A stretch of 64,000 nt of DNA from Batkoa obscura. Taxonomy: Eukaryota; Entomophthoromycota; Entomophthoromycetes; Entomophthorales; Batkoaceae. The stretch spans positions 1,426,001 to 1,490,000 of the forward strand of contig JASVEC010000007.1 of NCBI GenBank assembly GCA_030770535.1, given 5' to 3'. Below, in pieces: positions 12,570 through 24,803 of the stretch; positions within the stretch are counted from its first letter, which is position 1, and each line of letters starts with the position of its first letter. The notes under the pieces are model-generated. The model had not been told where the DNA came from and ran no database searches. It saw only the letters and a program-made list of their open reading frames with translations. The position numbers and the translations under genes are program-made.

Positions 12570-13604
12570 TTAACAAGTAGGTGGAAGTTGATAACCTTGT
12601 TTAACAACACCACCTTCTTTAAAGATACCCCAATCTGATCTAGTTTCGTTTTGTTTCCAAGATTCATCGAAGGCAGAGAACCAATAATAAGGTAAGTTCT
12701 CTTTCTTAGCACGACAATAAAATTGATTAAAGTATAATAATTGATTGTCTTTAGATGGAATAGCAGAACCCATTTTATCCCCGCCAATAGGCCATCCAGT
12801 TTCTCCTAATACAAATTGTTTACCACTTTCTTGAGTAGCTCCCTTAACTTTACCAATAGTTTGGAATAAATGATCAACAGCTTGTTCTACTGGAATTGAT
12901 TCCCAATAAGGATAAGCATTAACCATCATAAAATCAACTGCATCTAAAGTAGCATGTGGATACCATTGATCTTTTGTATCAGCTGTGGTAATTTTAATAT
13001 TTAATTTTTGTTCTACTTGAACATATTGTTTCACTTGTTTAATATAAACAGCTAATTCATCAAAATTAAGTTCTTTACGATATAAAGTTTCACTACCAAC
13101 AATAATGACTGGAATATATTTTTCAAAAGTAGAACGATAACGAGTAATTAAATCCTTAAGCTTACTAAATTCATTATTAAATTCAGCAGGATATTGATTT
13201 AAGAACATACCAAGGGATACTTGCATACCAGTCTTTTCAGCAGCTTGAACTAATAATTCACCTTGATTACAATCCATTAAGCCAAAAGTACGAATACGAG
13301 ATGTGATTTGTTGCATTGTTTTAAAATCCGTTACAACTTTATCAACTTGAGGACATTGGCCATCGGAATGTTTAGCATTATAACCTAAACCATAGATATC
13401 AGCTTGAACTGGGGTACCAGTTGGTTCAGTAATAGCAGTGGTACTAGTTTGACTTGGGGTAACAACACTGGAACTAGTATTATTGCCTCCGTCACTTGGA
13501 ATACCAGTAGGTACATTACTATTCGATTTACTGGTACATTTTTTTGACATATTACCAGCAACAGTCAAAGCAAGTAATGTAATGATTTGAGATAATTTAA
13601 CCAT
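12570..13604 (-). CDS. secreted GH17 beta-1,3-glucanase/glucanosyltransferase (Bgl2/Scw type)
   Basis: Single exon, 344 aa. A signal peptide (about 1-17) is followed by a Ser/Thr/Pro-rich linker (about 24-68) that is probably O-mannosylated, then a GH17 barrel. The acid/base Glu lies in VGSETLYR (E172) and the nucleophile in VLGETGWP (E269). GSE instead of GNE before the acid/base Glu is, from memory, a variant of Bgl2-type enzymes. The YPYWESIP block also fits this family. The protein should act in the wall, trimming or branching beta-1,3-glucan. No GPI tail is present. It is one of the few intronless genes in the window. Confidence 0.9.
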   Translation of the reverse strand: MVKLSQIITLLALTVAGNMSKKCTSKSNSNVPTGIPSDGGNNTSSSVVTPSQTSTTAITEPTGTPVQADIYGLGYNAKHSDGQCPQVDKVVTDFKTMQQITSRIRTFGLMDCNQGELLVQAAEKTGMQVSLGMFLNQYPAEFNNEFSKLKDLITRYRSTFEKYIPVIIVGSETLYRKELNFDELAVYIKQVKQYVQVEQKLNIKITTADTKDQWYPHATLDAVDFMMVNAYPYWESIPVEQAVDHLFQTIGKVKGATQESGKQFVLGETGWPIGGDKMGSAIPSKDNQLLYFNQFYCRAKKENLPYYWFSAFDESWKQNETRSDWGIFKEGGVVKQGYQLPPTC

Positions 13605-15060
13605 AATTAAAGATTGTATGATATGAGATGTATTAGTTTATAATAAGAAAAGATAAAAAACAAAATTCAATAGTTTATTTTTGAAAAATTAAAGTAAATA
13701 GTTATGAGTTCTATTTATATACTATTATCGTTGTATATTTATTAGTGAATTAATTAAATCATTTGCTGTCTTTTTTTAGATATTTACTTAAGCTTAATTA
13801 GTATTTAACCACTTCTTTTAATCAAATTTTTATTGTCTTTAATCACTCTTGGAATCTCTTGGAAACTTAGTTCCATAGTTTGATCGAATCAAAAAGCCTT
13901 AAGTAAATACATACAATCTAATGATTTGTTGCTAATAATAACTTTTTGAATTCTTCTTTAACTATTGACATTCGAAAAAAATAATTAATTACTCTTTAAT
14001 AAAAAGTTCTAGTAATAATAAGCTATAGAATTACTTTATAAAGAATTAAGGACAAATTAATTTCTCTAGAAATTTGTTAATATCCAATGAAATGGGCAGT
14101 TATTTATAGTGGAGATTCTGTGGAGATATTATATCAACAACGAAAATAAGATGATAAAGTTTTATAACTGAAATAATTAAAAAAAATTATAAATAAAAGA
14201 AGACAATAAGTGGTTGTTATGTGGTTATAAATATGATTATTATGTTGTCTCTTGTTTTTTTACAATGTATTTTATAAACATTTTAATTTTAAAGATGTTG
14301 AGTTACTATTAAAGACATATAATTAACAAGATTGATTACTCTAATTTATTTTTAGTTCATTCTTATGTTCTATCTCATTAATAAGCTAATTAGTTCAATA
14401 TAAAGTTAGGGCATATTTATTCAGATCCAATCTTTAAAGGTGATATAATCTCACATCAAGTACTAAAAGAATGAATGAGGAGTAAATAATAAATTAAGAC
14501 TTCTTTTTTTCATTTATTTGTCTAACTTCTGAGTACTATTGAGTGAAAAATTTATTAAACAAAAATTGCCATGTTTACTTTCAAAATTTTGAATTAATAA
14601 GTCTAATTAGAACATAAAATAGTTCAATTTTGTTTTGAAAGATGAGGTTAATAAAAGGGGCTATTAAGAGAATAAATGAAGAAGTTTCTAGATTTAAAGA
14701 GTGTTTATTAGGTGAAAGTTGACGACTTTTTCAATGATAAATTTTAATTGAAATAATATTTGTATAAAATAATTCAAGTAATCTAGTTGTAGTTGTTTGT
14801 TAAAACAAAATAATTATTATTCAATACTTGAAAGTGCAAAAATAAGCTACAAAAACAGAAACAACTTATTTCTCTGGTGATGTTTTTTGGCGTTTTTAAT
14901 ATTTTTAATATTTTAATTTCACAACTCTATAAAAAAGGGACAAAAGGATATTCAAATCTACATTTTCAAGTCTATTTTATTGGCTGTACTAAAAAAGCTA
15001 GTCATTTTCAATAATATTCATAAAATCAAAAATGAATTTTTCAATTTTTATCTGCTAAAA
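13605..15060. other. intergenic, no gene seen
   Basis: About 1.45 kb between two divergent genes. AT-rich, no supported open frame. It includes one decayed copy of the palindromic element near 14497-14573. Confidence 0.6.
14497..14573 (-). mobile_element. decayed palindromic MITE-like element
   Basis: About 77 bp matching the inner part of the family (CTTTTTTTCATT, then AGTACTATTGAGTGAAAAA, TTAAACAAAAATTGCCAT) with many substitutions. The outer end is lost. Confidence 0.5.
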
Positions 15061-16414
15061 ATGGCAAGTAATTATTGGGAATCTTCACAATAGTAAATCA
15101 TTATCAACACTGTATCATAATAAAAAAGAATTAAACAAATCTCTCTAAAGTAAACGATGGACGTTTAAAGAGATTTTAAGTCTAACTGGACCCAGTAAAG
15201 ATTTGAAATTTACAACGAAAGATGAATATACAATGATTCATACTTATTTTGCTAATAGTAAGTGTTTGAATAGAATACAATTTTTAAGATGAAATAAAGA
15301 GAAATGATTGATTATGTTGATGTTTTTTAATGGATTAGTGTTAACTCGAATTGGTCAAAGATTACTTATTCGACAAAAACATATAGCTACAAGTATCATG
15401 TTTTTTAAAAGGTTCTATACCAAGTAAGAATCGAATTTCAAGTTTTATGTTTTATAAGTAAACTAATTTAATATATATAGAAATAGCTTTTGTGATACGG
15501 AGCCTTGTTTAGTAGCTACTACATGCATGTATGTAGCTGGTAAAGTAGATGAATATCCCTATCATATAACGAATGTAATGACCGAATCTATTACTGCTTT
15601 TCAAGGTAATTATTGGGAATCCGGGTTAAATGTTATAAAATAAGATTTAAAATGAAAAAATTGTTTAGAAAGTGAACCCAGTATAAAGTTACCTTATGAT
15701 ACTTCGGATTTAGCCGATTTTGAATTTTATTTATTACAAGAATTAGAATGTTATTTAACACCATATCATCCATATCATCCGTTTTCTTTGTAAGTTTTAA
15801 ATATTGTTGTGTTTTTCAATGCTTTTTTAATTAATCTTTATTTTATTTGATTAGGTATTTACAAACTGTACCCATTGATCAAAATAATTTACAGTTAGCT
15901 TGGTAAGTGATGAATCTTAATAATAATCACAAAAACAGAAATAATGAATTGAAGCCGTTAATTTTATTTTAAGGTATATTATCAATGATATGTATATGAC
16001 CGATGTTATACTTTGTCATTCACCGCACCTGTTAGCAGTAACAGCTATATATATGGTGTTACCAAAGCAAGAAGAAATGCTCATTAATAAAACACAGAAT
16101 TTGGAAACTATGGAAAAAATACAAAGTTGGTTTATTGAAATTCAAGTGGATTTGGAAGAGGTAATAAGTTATCTTTAAATTATAAAATTTATTGTGATGT
16201 GTTTTTAATTTTTTTTCCTTTTCTTTAGGTGGCCATTGTTACTCAAAAGATGTTTCATTTTTATGCTTTATATAAAGAAAAATTTAATAACGTGGCCGCT
16301 TTACAAAGTTTAAAAGTACTTCAAGATAACTACTCGAGAAGTTTAACCAGTAAAGGGAATGAGTCACATGAAACTAATTCTGGTTTAATGAATAGCCAGG
16401 GCTTTCCTATATAA
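15061..16414 (+). CDS. SSN8: cyclin C (Srb11/Ssn8), Mediator kinase-module subunit
   Basis: Eight exons: 15061-15092, 15151-15257, 15339-15423, 15481-15605, 15669-15789, 15855-15902, 15974-16160 and 16229-16414, giving 296 aa in frame. The start is fixed by the cyclin C N-terminus MASNYWESSQY (family: MAGNFWxSSHY), which sits in a 32-nt first exon. The cyclin box contains RQKHIATSIMFFKRFY, PCLVATTCMYVAGKVDE and DLADFEFYLLQELECYL, close to cyclin C of other eukaryotes. The second cyclin fold follows (SPHLLAVTAIYMV). The protein should pair with Cdk8 in Mediator. The C-terminal tail of about 40 aa is not conserved. Confidence 0.93.
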
Positions 16415-16667
16415 ATACTGAACTATTTTGAAATGAAAATAAATTTGTGTTTGCATATATTTTTTGTTTAATTTAAACCAATTAATCGTAACCATTTAAG
16501 TTGAAAATTTAGTTTATGCTATTTATTGGTGAAAGTTAATTTATCTTTTTGGTATATTTTTTAATTACTTTACTTATCTTGAGATCTTTTTTTATAACAT
16601 ATACAAATAATAAATAATAAATAACAAATAATAAATAAATAATAGTTCATTAACTAACTAATATCCA

Positions 16668-17907
16668 ATGAAGAAAGACAGAATCTTAACGAGTATAGAA
16701 ATCATCTTTCCAGTACCTTTAAGAGTATTATTTTTAATATTTTTAGGACCTTTATTATATTCTTTAAATTTAAAAGGACTATCAAACTACAATATCAATT
16801 ATAGTAGAATATTCAACACTACACCTAGCAATAATGAAGAGGATATAACCTTAGATAAGAAGTTAAGGAATATATTTATTCGTTTATTTTTAGCTATATT
16901 TTTACCGTCCTTATTTTATTTTAATTTTTATTTATTAAATAATGTAAAAATTAACTTGGAATCCGATCCCCAATGGCAATTTTCTATTTCTCATGTGTTT
17001 CTATTATCCATATTTCTATCACTACTTTTATTACTAATGCCAGCTGACTATTTTTTTAAACAAGAAAGATACTATTTTCTAAAGTAAGTTTTAATTAATA
17101 TATAATTAATATATACTTATTCATTTATCTAGATTGGTTTATAAAATTATATTTTGTAACTATAACTCAACAATATTATTTTCAGAAGTTTTATTAGCGG
17201 ATATATTAACTAGTTATTCCCGCATTCTTGGCGATTTATTTTCCTTAACTTGGCTCACCATTTTCAACAACACGAACAAAAGTTTACTATTATACAATGA
17301 AATATTGACCCCATTGATAATAGCTATTCCCTTTTTTTTAAGGTTGAAACAATGTTGTATTGAGTTTTTTAATAATAATGAAAAACAATATAAACACTTA
17401 TCTAACGCATTAAAATATGCTTCTGCTTTCCCCGTTATCTTCTTATCTCCAATTATTTCAAAATTGATATATAACGAGGAATTGATTCTTAATTATTGGC
17501 TATTTTATCTATGGTTAGTTTTTATTATGTTTAATTCTCTCTATTCCTTTTATTGGGATTTAGTCATGGATTGGGACCTCTATTTTAAATGGAGGAATAG
17601 CAATGAGTATAGGAATATTAATAATAACGACGACAATTACGACAGCGTAGCAACTTATAGCAGTAGTAAATATAACATACTAAACCGAGAATTATTATTT
17701 AAAGAACCAATAATTTATTATATAATTATTGTTACCAATTTATTGTTGCGTATTACTTGGGTATTAAAATTAACCCAAAGCAGTCATATTAATCAATCCC
17801 CAATTACTGATTTCTTGTTGGAATTATTGGAACTGTTTCGTAGGTTTTTTTGGATCTTTTTAAGAATGGAAAAGGAGTATCTATCTATGTATATGTCCTT
17901 TTTGTAA
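16668..17907 (+). CDS. ERD1: EXS-domain membrane protein, Erd1-like
   Basis: Exons 16668-17083 and 17133-17907 give 396 aa. The protein opens with PVPLRVLFLIFLGPLLYSLN, close to the start of Erd1, and has about eight hydrophobic helices. The EXS domain is recognisable by DILTSYSRILGD (the family has DxLTSxxR), FRLKQC-like and SLYSFYWDLVMDWDL. Erd1 acts in the Golgi in phosphate recycling and retention of glycosyltransferases and ER proteins. The N-terminal SPX domain of XPR1/Syg1 is absent, which favours Erd1 over a phosphate exporter. Confidence 0.85.
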
Positions 17908-18400
17908 CGGATTTGTAACGGGCTTATTTATCGTTTTACAATTGCTGTACATTTTCTGTTTTTTTAAAGTTTTTTTATATTTTTATTTGTGATAAGACTG
18001 TATTTTTTTATTAAAAAAATACAGCTGGATTCAAGGTTATATTATCTGGAATTAGTAGCGCTGAATATTAGCCGTAGTAAGTCTAGGGTTATACGTTTGC
18101 TATTATATTTAACATATATTGAAACTATTATAATAAAGTTGAATTTTTTAAAATATTAAACGTAACCATTACATATTTGCTTCAATTTTGTAACATTAAT
18201 GCTATTAAAGACGGTCTTCTTTAATCTTCTGTAAGCAAAATAAGAAGCATTATCTCTTCAATATATTTACCTTTAGTCTAACTACATTCTATATCTTTAT
18301 ACTATTTTTCCACCTTAGCTATGCTTTTGTTTACGTCTATAAAATACATGTGAGTCTATGCCCTTTCAACATTTATTTTTTAAATGTTAAGTTTTTTATA

Positions 18401-18490
18401 ATGATATCTTTTTCAGCTTCATTTATTTGTCTAGTTTTTATGCACTATTGAATGGAAAAATTGTCAATAGGACTTTTAAAAGACATACCT
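18401..18490 (-). mobile_element. decayed palindromic MITE-like element
   Basis: CAGCTTCATT, then GCACTATTGAATGGAAAAATTGT, align with the family, but both ends have drifted. Confidence 0.5.
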
Positions 18491-18738
18491 TTATTGTTTA
18501 TTTATAATTTTTTTTGTGCTTTGTAGATGGGGTTTATAAAGTTAGTAACAATGTACGTTCTTTCTTTGTTTTATTATTAAAAGTAAATTAGTAGTGGCAA
18601 GAGTTCATTAATTTTAATGATAAAATGAATAAATAAATAAATTTCAATATCATTACTTTAGTTTTAATAATAAATTAAATGTTTGCAAAAAAAAATTATT
18701 ATTTATAAAATATAGAAATAATCATTTATCTAGATGTA

Positions 18739-18841
18739 TATGGGGGTGTTTTTTTGGCTTCATTATTTTTTCCATTTTTTAAGCGTTATTTGAGCAGAAA
18801 GATTGTTAGTAAATTCTTAAACACAAAAACACATCCCTATA
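18739..18841 (-). mobile_element. palindromic MITE-like element, copy 5
   Basis: About 103 bp. TATGGGGGTG start, GGCTTCATTATTTTTTCC block, AAGCGTTATTTGAGCAG centre and CATCCCTATA end. TA flanks both sides. Confidence 0.88.
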
Positions 18842-19137
18842 TCATAAATAAATAGATCAATATTAGCTTTATCAAAATAAAAATTATAACAAAAAACGTC
18901 AATTTAATGTATTAAAAGGTCAGCAAACTCGCTACTTATGACAATAAAATATAACAAACACTAAATCTAATTTAAACTAAGTTAAATTTAAAATAAACAA
19001 TCGATTAAACTTATTAATTATTTTCAAATACAATGATATTTATTTCAACATTAATTTATAAAAAATTGCTTAACTAAACTAGATAAAACTGCCTAGCTAA
19101 ACTAAATAAAAAACATTTTGCAAAGTTATCAAAGAAA

Positions 19138-20088
19138 CTAATAAGTAGTAGCAACTACATAGCCAGTGTCAGTGATGGTAACTGGATAGCCAATATTAGT
19201 GGTAGTGACTGGATAAACAGAATCGGTAGAAATTAAGGAGCTAGAAGCAGTAGTACTGACTAGATAGTTGGAGCCAGTAGTATCAGTAGTAATTGGGTAG
19301 CTAGAATCAGTGGTGTCAGTAGAAGAATCAGTGATATTTGTATAGGAATCAGTGGTATCAGTAGTAGTTGTGTAACTAGAATCGGTAGTATCAGTAGAGG
19401 TTGAGTAACTAGAGTCAGTAGTATCAGTTGAGACTGAATAACTTATATCAGTATAAGAATTAGTGGTGCTAATAGCAGTTGGATAGCTGGAATCGGTATA
19501 GTCAGTAGAATCAGTAGCTGCTGGGTAACTTGAATCAGTACTGTCAGTAGTTACAGAATCAGTATAGGAGTCCGTGGTATCGGTAGCAGTTGGATAACTT
19601 GCATCAGTAGCTGTTAGAATATTCGTATCAGTATAATCGATAGTATCACAAGAACCATTGTCTGAAATGTCAGTTGGATAACTATAATCACTAGAAGTAC
19701 CCATAGTATTTTGATAGCTAGAAATGATAGAGCTAAGTTGAGATTGAATATCTTTTGGGAAAAACTTAATTAATTGTTGGTATTTTGATTTGGATGAGAT
19801 ACAAATATACCCTTCTTTACGTAATTTTTTCAATATGTTGCTATTGTTATCATTGTGTTTGTTGCTACCATTATGTTTATTACCATTATGATTTTTAATG
19901 TGGGTATAACTTGGTGAATTATAGGCACCAGTAGAAGTAACTGAATAGCCTATAGTACTGCTGTCGGTAACAGAGTAATCTGAAGAGCTACTATCAGTAA
20001 CAGAATAGTCCATAGAGCTACTATCAGCAGCTGAATAATCTTGGCTAGCTACAAGGGTAAGGATAGGTAAACAATAATAAAACTTCAT
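19138..20088 (-). CDS. secreted Ser/Thr/Asp-rich repeat protein
   Basis: Single exon, 316 aa. A signal peptide (MKFYYCLPILTLVAS) precedes a first block of SSSxDYSVTDS repeats (about 19-48). A short basic/Asn-His-rich and more ordinary segment follows (about 60-135, with HNGNKHNGSNKHN and KYQQLIKFFPKDIQSQL). The C-terminal half consists of degenerate units of about 12-14 residues of the type SSYPTATDTTDSYT. Such repeats are typical of O-glycosylated wall or secreted fungal proteins. No GPI tail, catalytic motif or known domain is visible. The repeat is easy to expand, so its length may vary between strains. Confidence 0.75.
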   Translation of the reverse strand: MKFYYCLPILTLVASQDYSAADSSSMDYSVTDSSSSDYSVTDSSTIGYSVTSTGAYNSPSYTHIKNHNGNKHNGSNKHNDNNSNILKKLRKEGYICISSKSKYQQLIKFFPKDIQSQLSSIISSYQNTMGTSSDYSYPTDISDNGSCDTIDYTDTNILTATDASYPTATDTTDSYTDSVTTDSTDSSYPAATDSTDYTDSSYPTAISTTNSYTDISYSVSTDTTDSSYSTSTDTTDSSYTTTTDTTDSYTNITDSSTDTTDSSYPITTDTTGSNYLVSTTASSSLISTDSVYPVTTTNIGYPVTITDTGYVVATTY

Positions 20089-20449
20089 ACTTTGACTGTT
20101 GTTATTTTTTTGATAATTTAAGTCAGCATTTCAATTTTCTTTTATATTATTTAGTCTTACTATTGTTTTAATAGAGTATTAGTAAAATTTTCAACATTTG
20201 AGACCCTTAAATGCCAAGGTTTGTTGCTATTTTTACTTTACTTTAAAAGTGAAACTTGAAATTTAAATCAATTAAATTTATGTAGATTAAAAAATTCATT
20301 GTTCCCTTTGAATTTTAAAAATGGCTTTTTAAGCAATGAAACTTTAAAAATTACAATGAGAGCAAGCTATTAGAGTAAAAATTATTGTTTAATAAATAAC
20401 CCACTAATATTTCAATATAGCTATAAAATATAACGTGTTAAAAACTTGA

Positions 20450-20552
20450 TATGGGGGTGTTTTTTTTGGTTTCATTATTTTTTCCATTTAAACGCTGTTT
20501 GAGTGAAAAAATTGTTAGTAAAATTCTTAAACAAAAAAATACATCCCCATAT
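20450..20552 (-). mobile_element. palindromic MITE-like element, copy 6
   Basis: About 103 bp. TATGGGGGTG start and TACATCCCCATA end, TA on both flanks. The centre has a short deletion: CCATTTAAACGCTG where most copies have CCATTTTTTAAGCGCT. Confidence 0.9.
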
Positions 20553-20584
20553 ACATAAAAATATAGCTCAAAATATACTCAACC

Positions 20585-20691
20585 ATATGGGGGTGTTTTT
20601 TTTGGTTTCATTATTTTTTCCATTTCTTAAGCACTATTTGAGCAGAAAGATTGTTGGTAAAAGTCTTAAACAAAAAAATACATCCCCATAT
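20585..20691 (-). mobile_element. palindromic MITE-like element, copy 7
   Basis: About 106 bp in the same orientation as copy 6. TATGGGGGTG start, CATTTCTTAAGCACTATTTG centre, CATCCCCATA end and TA flanks. Confidence 0.9.
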
Positions 20692-21461
20692 AGCTAAATA
20701 CAGTTTAAAGAATATTAGGCGAAACCTATATAAAATAATAATAAAATTTCTTGGCTGTATAAAATTAGCTAACAATCAATTATTGAATCATAACTAATTA
20801 AGCCATTTTATAATTAAGCTAGCTGAAAGTTTAATCATCTAACTCGTTTCTCGTCTAACATGTTTTAAATGTAATGTTTGTTTGTGATATTTTTTAATGG
20901 GCTGGATATTTTACAATATTCTTGGCTTTTGGCATTTTTTTATAAGATTTAGTGGGTTTTTTAACAATTGATACATAAACTTATCTTCAAATTATTACGG
21001 TTTATTTCATTTAATCACATTGATTTTTTTAGTTCAAAATTAGACAAATGTAGATTTAAATCTATTATTGTTATTCCCTCTTATTCTGGCTACCTGGTAT
21101 TTTTCTGATATCCATATTTTGAAAGACGCTTGGCATTTTCTGCTTTAAGACTCAAATAAATTTAAAGTTAAAGGATGGCTATCTAATTTAAATAAGCTTA
21201 TTTTAAAAATAGAAAATTTATGTGACAAAGATCACTTGGCGAATAGATCTTCGGCTTAGTTATGTTGACAGCCACTTGTAGCCTCTCTTTTTTCAAAGAT
21301 TGTATCGGCTTCTTCTCTACCCCATCGGACTTTAAAATAATACAATTAATATAATATAATAATTGTGCCCCTAAGCAACGAATTTCAAAAAAATAGCAAA
21401 TTTATAATATTAAAAATTAAATATTTATACAATATAATTTAATAAATAAATACTAAAAAAA

Positions 21462-22127
21462 CTAATACCATCTCTTAGATTGAATACTTAAATAAGCTAA
21501 ATTAAACACAACAATTGGAATAATCCAACCAAGTACATCCCAATACTTTGTTAAATCAGTATTAAGCAAATAGGGCAAGCGAATGTAAGCTGGTATCATA
21601 CAACCGGCATAAAAAACGGAAGAAGCATAATACGTATGCTCTTTTAAATCTTTTTTACGTATATAATATATAGCCTTAGCCATCGCATCAACTTGAAATA
21701 AACCACCAATTGAAATGCTGATAGCAAATATACTGACACCGCTATATTGTTCATTCCAGGTAGTTATCAATCCAAATAAAGTGCTTAAGAAAGTAGTCAA
21801 AAAACAAAGTTTACCTATAACTTTGTGCATTGCTCGATAGGTTGGACCCATGTTAGGAGTGAAATACAGGTTTATGATACATTGTATACATATTAATGTA
21901 CAAAAGATTAAGTGCATAAATAGAGAAGGGCCAGTTTTGGGATTAAATAATAAAGGCACGCCTTTATATAAGGTAAACCATAAAGAAAGTAAGGAACTAA
22001 AGAGCCAATATATGTTGAATTGGCCTTGGAATATGCTCTTGTTCTTTGTTTTTTTGGTTAACAAAGGCTTCAATTCATTACTATTAAGACCAATTTTAAC
22101 ATCGTCAGTATTATGGATTACTATCAT
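21462..22127 (-). CDS. DUF2306-like multi-pass membrane protein
   Basis: Single exon, 221 aa. Hydrophilic N-terminus of about 35 aa, then about five or six hydrophobic helices. The segment MGPTYRAMHKVIGKLCF resembles the H(R/K)xxG(R/K) motif that starts the conserved core of DUF2306 proteins, and later His residues (KEHTYYASS) fit that pattern. Function is not known for the family. The match is by motif only. Confidence 0.5.
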   Translation of the reverse strand: MIVIHNTDDVKIGLNSNELKPLLTKKTKNKSIFQGQFNIYWLFSSLLSLWFTLYKGVPLLFNPKTGPSLFMHLIFCTLICIQCIINLYFTPNMGPTYRAMHKVIGKLCFLTTFLSTLFGLITTWNEQYSGVSIFAISISIGGLFQVDAMAKAIYYIRKKDLKEHTYYASSVFYAGCMIPAYIRLPYLLNTDLTKYWDVLGWIIPIVVFNLAYLSIQSKRWY

Positions 22128-22775
22128 TTTATTTATATCCTCTTTATAATATTAGATTCATTTATATAGTCTTTTAATTTATCCTTCCTATTTTCCAAAC
22201 TTTATAACGGTATTTTTATTAGATTGATTGTTTATTGAATAACCCAAGGTTAAAAAACTATATCCGAATAGGCAGTTTACTATTTTTGGTTTTTATTAAG
22301 TAAAAAAATTTTAAAGTTAACTATAGTTTAGAAATAATAAAGACGATTTTTTTTATAAACCGGACATTGTTTAGAATATTAAGTAATTCCAAAGTTTGTC
22401 TTATTATATAATTTTTTCTGTTATAAAAGAGGTTAATGAAAGACAAAGTAAGTAAATAGAATCTAGTAATTTATATTCCAGACCTTTATTTATAGTATTT
22501 ATACTAAATTAGCAATCACATCACTTAAATAAAATTTTGAGTATTGAAAAATAAAATTTTACGAGGACTCAAAGTAAAATCATGAACTTTAGATAATTTG
22601 GGAGATCGAAAAAAGACTATGATAATAACAAAGTCAATGAATGTTTGATCAACGACATTAAGAATTAAAAAACTCAATGAATTAATAAAAAGTTTAAGTC
22701 ACAAAATAGAAAATTATAAAATTAAAAGTTAGCTATAAAAACAATAAAACAATAATAGACTTTATTTCTAGATTA
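22128..22775. other. intergenic, promoter side of two divergent genes
   Basis: About 650 bp between the DUF2306-like gene (minus) and tyrosinase (plus). No gene or element copy seen. Confidence 0.6.
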
Positions 22776-24653
22776 ATGAATTATTTTATACTATTGAATT
22801 TAGTCTGTAATTTTAACTTAATATTGACTCAGGCTCAATTTAGTGAAACAGTGGAATTTAGTTTCAATTCTTTACCAGAAGACATAGTCAATGTCAATAT
22901 AAACAATGATGAAGATGTAAGGCTAAGAAAAGAAGCGGGTAATAATAAATAATAAATAATAAATAATAAATAATAAATATAAATAAGGATCTTTTACTAA
23001 TCCGATTTCAAACCTATAGGAATTTACTATCACAACTTGATCTTGGATGCAAACATTACATCTCATGAGCCAAGCAATAAAGTTACAAATCAATATATGA
23101 AAAATGTGAAGCAATACAACAAATTGATCCAAAACAGTGATCCACCAAAGCCTAAACAATGTACCAAAACCTTTATCCGTAAAGAATTCCATGATTTAAC
23201 GGAAGATGAATTAAAAACTTATATCAATGCAATCAATCAACTTTATAAAACACCTTCAGTGAGGCGTCCAGGCTTTAGCGTGTATAGTGAATTTACAATG
23301 ATTCATGTTGAATCTGCCGATGAAGGTCACTCTTCAGCTCAGTTTTTCCCTTGGCATCGTGCGTTTACTTTTGAATTTGAAAAAGCATTACAGCAAATCA
23401 ATGAAACCATTACCTTACCTTACTGGGATTGGGGTATGGATGCCTACTACCCTGAATTGAGTGATGTCTTAAATTATTATGGAGGGTCAGTACCAAATCT
23501 AGATAAAAGTGCAGGCTGTATTCAAGGGGGTCCTTTCGCGCATTGGAGGTTAAATTATCCTTATAAGCACTGTATCACAAGGGGTGCAAATTTAAACATA
23601 ACGAATCCAACGAGGTGGATGGATAACGATGAGTTAAGTTTGATGATTAAAAGTACGGAGCTTTATCCAAGATTTGAGTTTGAGTTTGAAGTGGATTCCC
23701 ATTCTTTGGTACATTTCTGGTTGGCTGGATCTGATGATGATGATCAATTTAATATTGGAGATATGTTTTATATGCACTCTCCTAATGACCCTATTTTTTG
23801 GTTACACCATTCTAATGTTGATAGAATCTTTCATCAATGGCAAGTAGTACATGATACCAATAGAACGAAATATTCAGGGGCATCAAGGACCAATAAATTT
23901 TTGAAGCCTTCAGATATAATGGTAAAGTGTATAGACAGTAGAAAATAATATGATACTAATAATTGTGTTATTATAGATGCCATGGGATTATGATGTTAAG
24001 AGTGTATTGGATATCAAAAATTTATGCTATGATTATCAACCACCTATCAGAATTAAGGAAGAGTCATTTATTAAAGAAAGGAGTATTAAGATTGAAGGAC
24101 TCAAAAAAGCAAAAGCTCAAATATTAAACACAAATTCTTTAAATAAAAATGAGAAGGAAGACATTGTTGCTGTTAATGAAGAGAGTAGAGCTGATAGAAA
24201 AACGGATTTATTACTACAGAGTCAAAAATATGATCAAGCAACTAAGCGAGAAAGAAATAAAGAAAAATTAGAAAAATTAGAAAAATTAGAAACATTGGGT
24301 AAGGAGGAGAGCAAGTTGTTATCGGAAGTTGTTAAAATTGATGATAATGAAATCAAATTAGACTGTAATAAATTAAAAGATAAATTAAAAGACAAGGCGT
24401 ACGTATACGAATTGAATCAACTTCCTATTAATAATAGTCAATTGATTGTACCAAGTGATTACTACTTTGATCAAATGAACTTAAAATTGGACGAGTTCTA
24501 TGCCGCGAGAAATCAAACTTATGTATTTTTAAAGTTGATTATGGTAGAAATTTCTTATAATCTTTTGTTTAACATTTATTTATTAATACCTTTTTTTAGA
24601 TATTAAAAAGTTATGATATCGTTATTCCGGATATTATGGAGTCTTGTAGTTAA
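22776..24653 (+). CDS. secreted tyrosinase (type-3 copper oxidase)
   Basis: Proposed exons 22776-22938, 23020-23921, 23977-24543 and 24600-24653, 561 aa. A signal peptide (about 1-20, ending LILTQAQ) precedes the tyrosinase domain. CuA ligands: H150 in MIHVES, H158 in DEGHSSAQ and H167 in FFPWHRAF. CuB ligands: H282 and H286 in SHSLVHFWLAG, then the HH pair of DPIFWLHHSNVDR (317-318). The enzyme oxidises phenols to quinones for melanin or wall/defence crosslinking. After the core (from about residue 360) comes a long charged, Lys/Glu-rich extension that I cannot assign. The last intron is uncertain: reading through 24544-24599 gives instead a hydrophobic tail ending LLIPFFRY at 24606. Intron 1 is made largely of AATAAAT repeats. 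Confidence 0.9.
22939..22987. repeat. (AATAAAT)n simple repeat in tyrosinase intron 1
   Basis: Runs of TAATAAATAA units occupy more than half of the 81-nt intron. Confidence 0.85.
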
Positions 24654-24803
24654 ATTAATTTTGAGTTTTATATGAAATAAAAATAAACCAATGAAATGTG
24701 CTTATTAAGTACGGAATATTTCAAAAAATGGAACTATATATCCTATTATTTTTTTTATTTCTTTTTTATTGTTTGTTTTTTATTTCTTAGTTATATAAAA
24801 AAT

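Larger units (their letters stand above)
17908..19137. other. intergenic, no gene seen
   Basis: Between two convergent genes. It carries a decayed element (about 18401-18490) and a good copy (18739-18841). No open frame worth calling. Confidence 0.6.
20089..21461. other. intergenic with two adjacent element copies
   Basis: Upstream of the Ser-rich gene. Contains element copies 6 and 7 only 30-odd bp apart. Otherwise no gene is supported. Confidence 0.6.

Noticed and set aside
12476-12787. 103-codon minus-strand frame overlapping the GH17 gene
   Set aside because: Shadow of the GH17 frame: the conserved ETGWP and GSE motifs are in the other frame.
21850-22149. 99-codon plus-strand frame
   Set aside because: Antisense to the DUF2306-like gene. 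No motif, and the minus-strand frame is longer with regular TM helices.
24696-24803. N-terminal extension of the small secreted protein
   Set aside because: It would place a second hydrophobic stretch before a complete signal peptide; the ATG at 24804 fits better.
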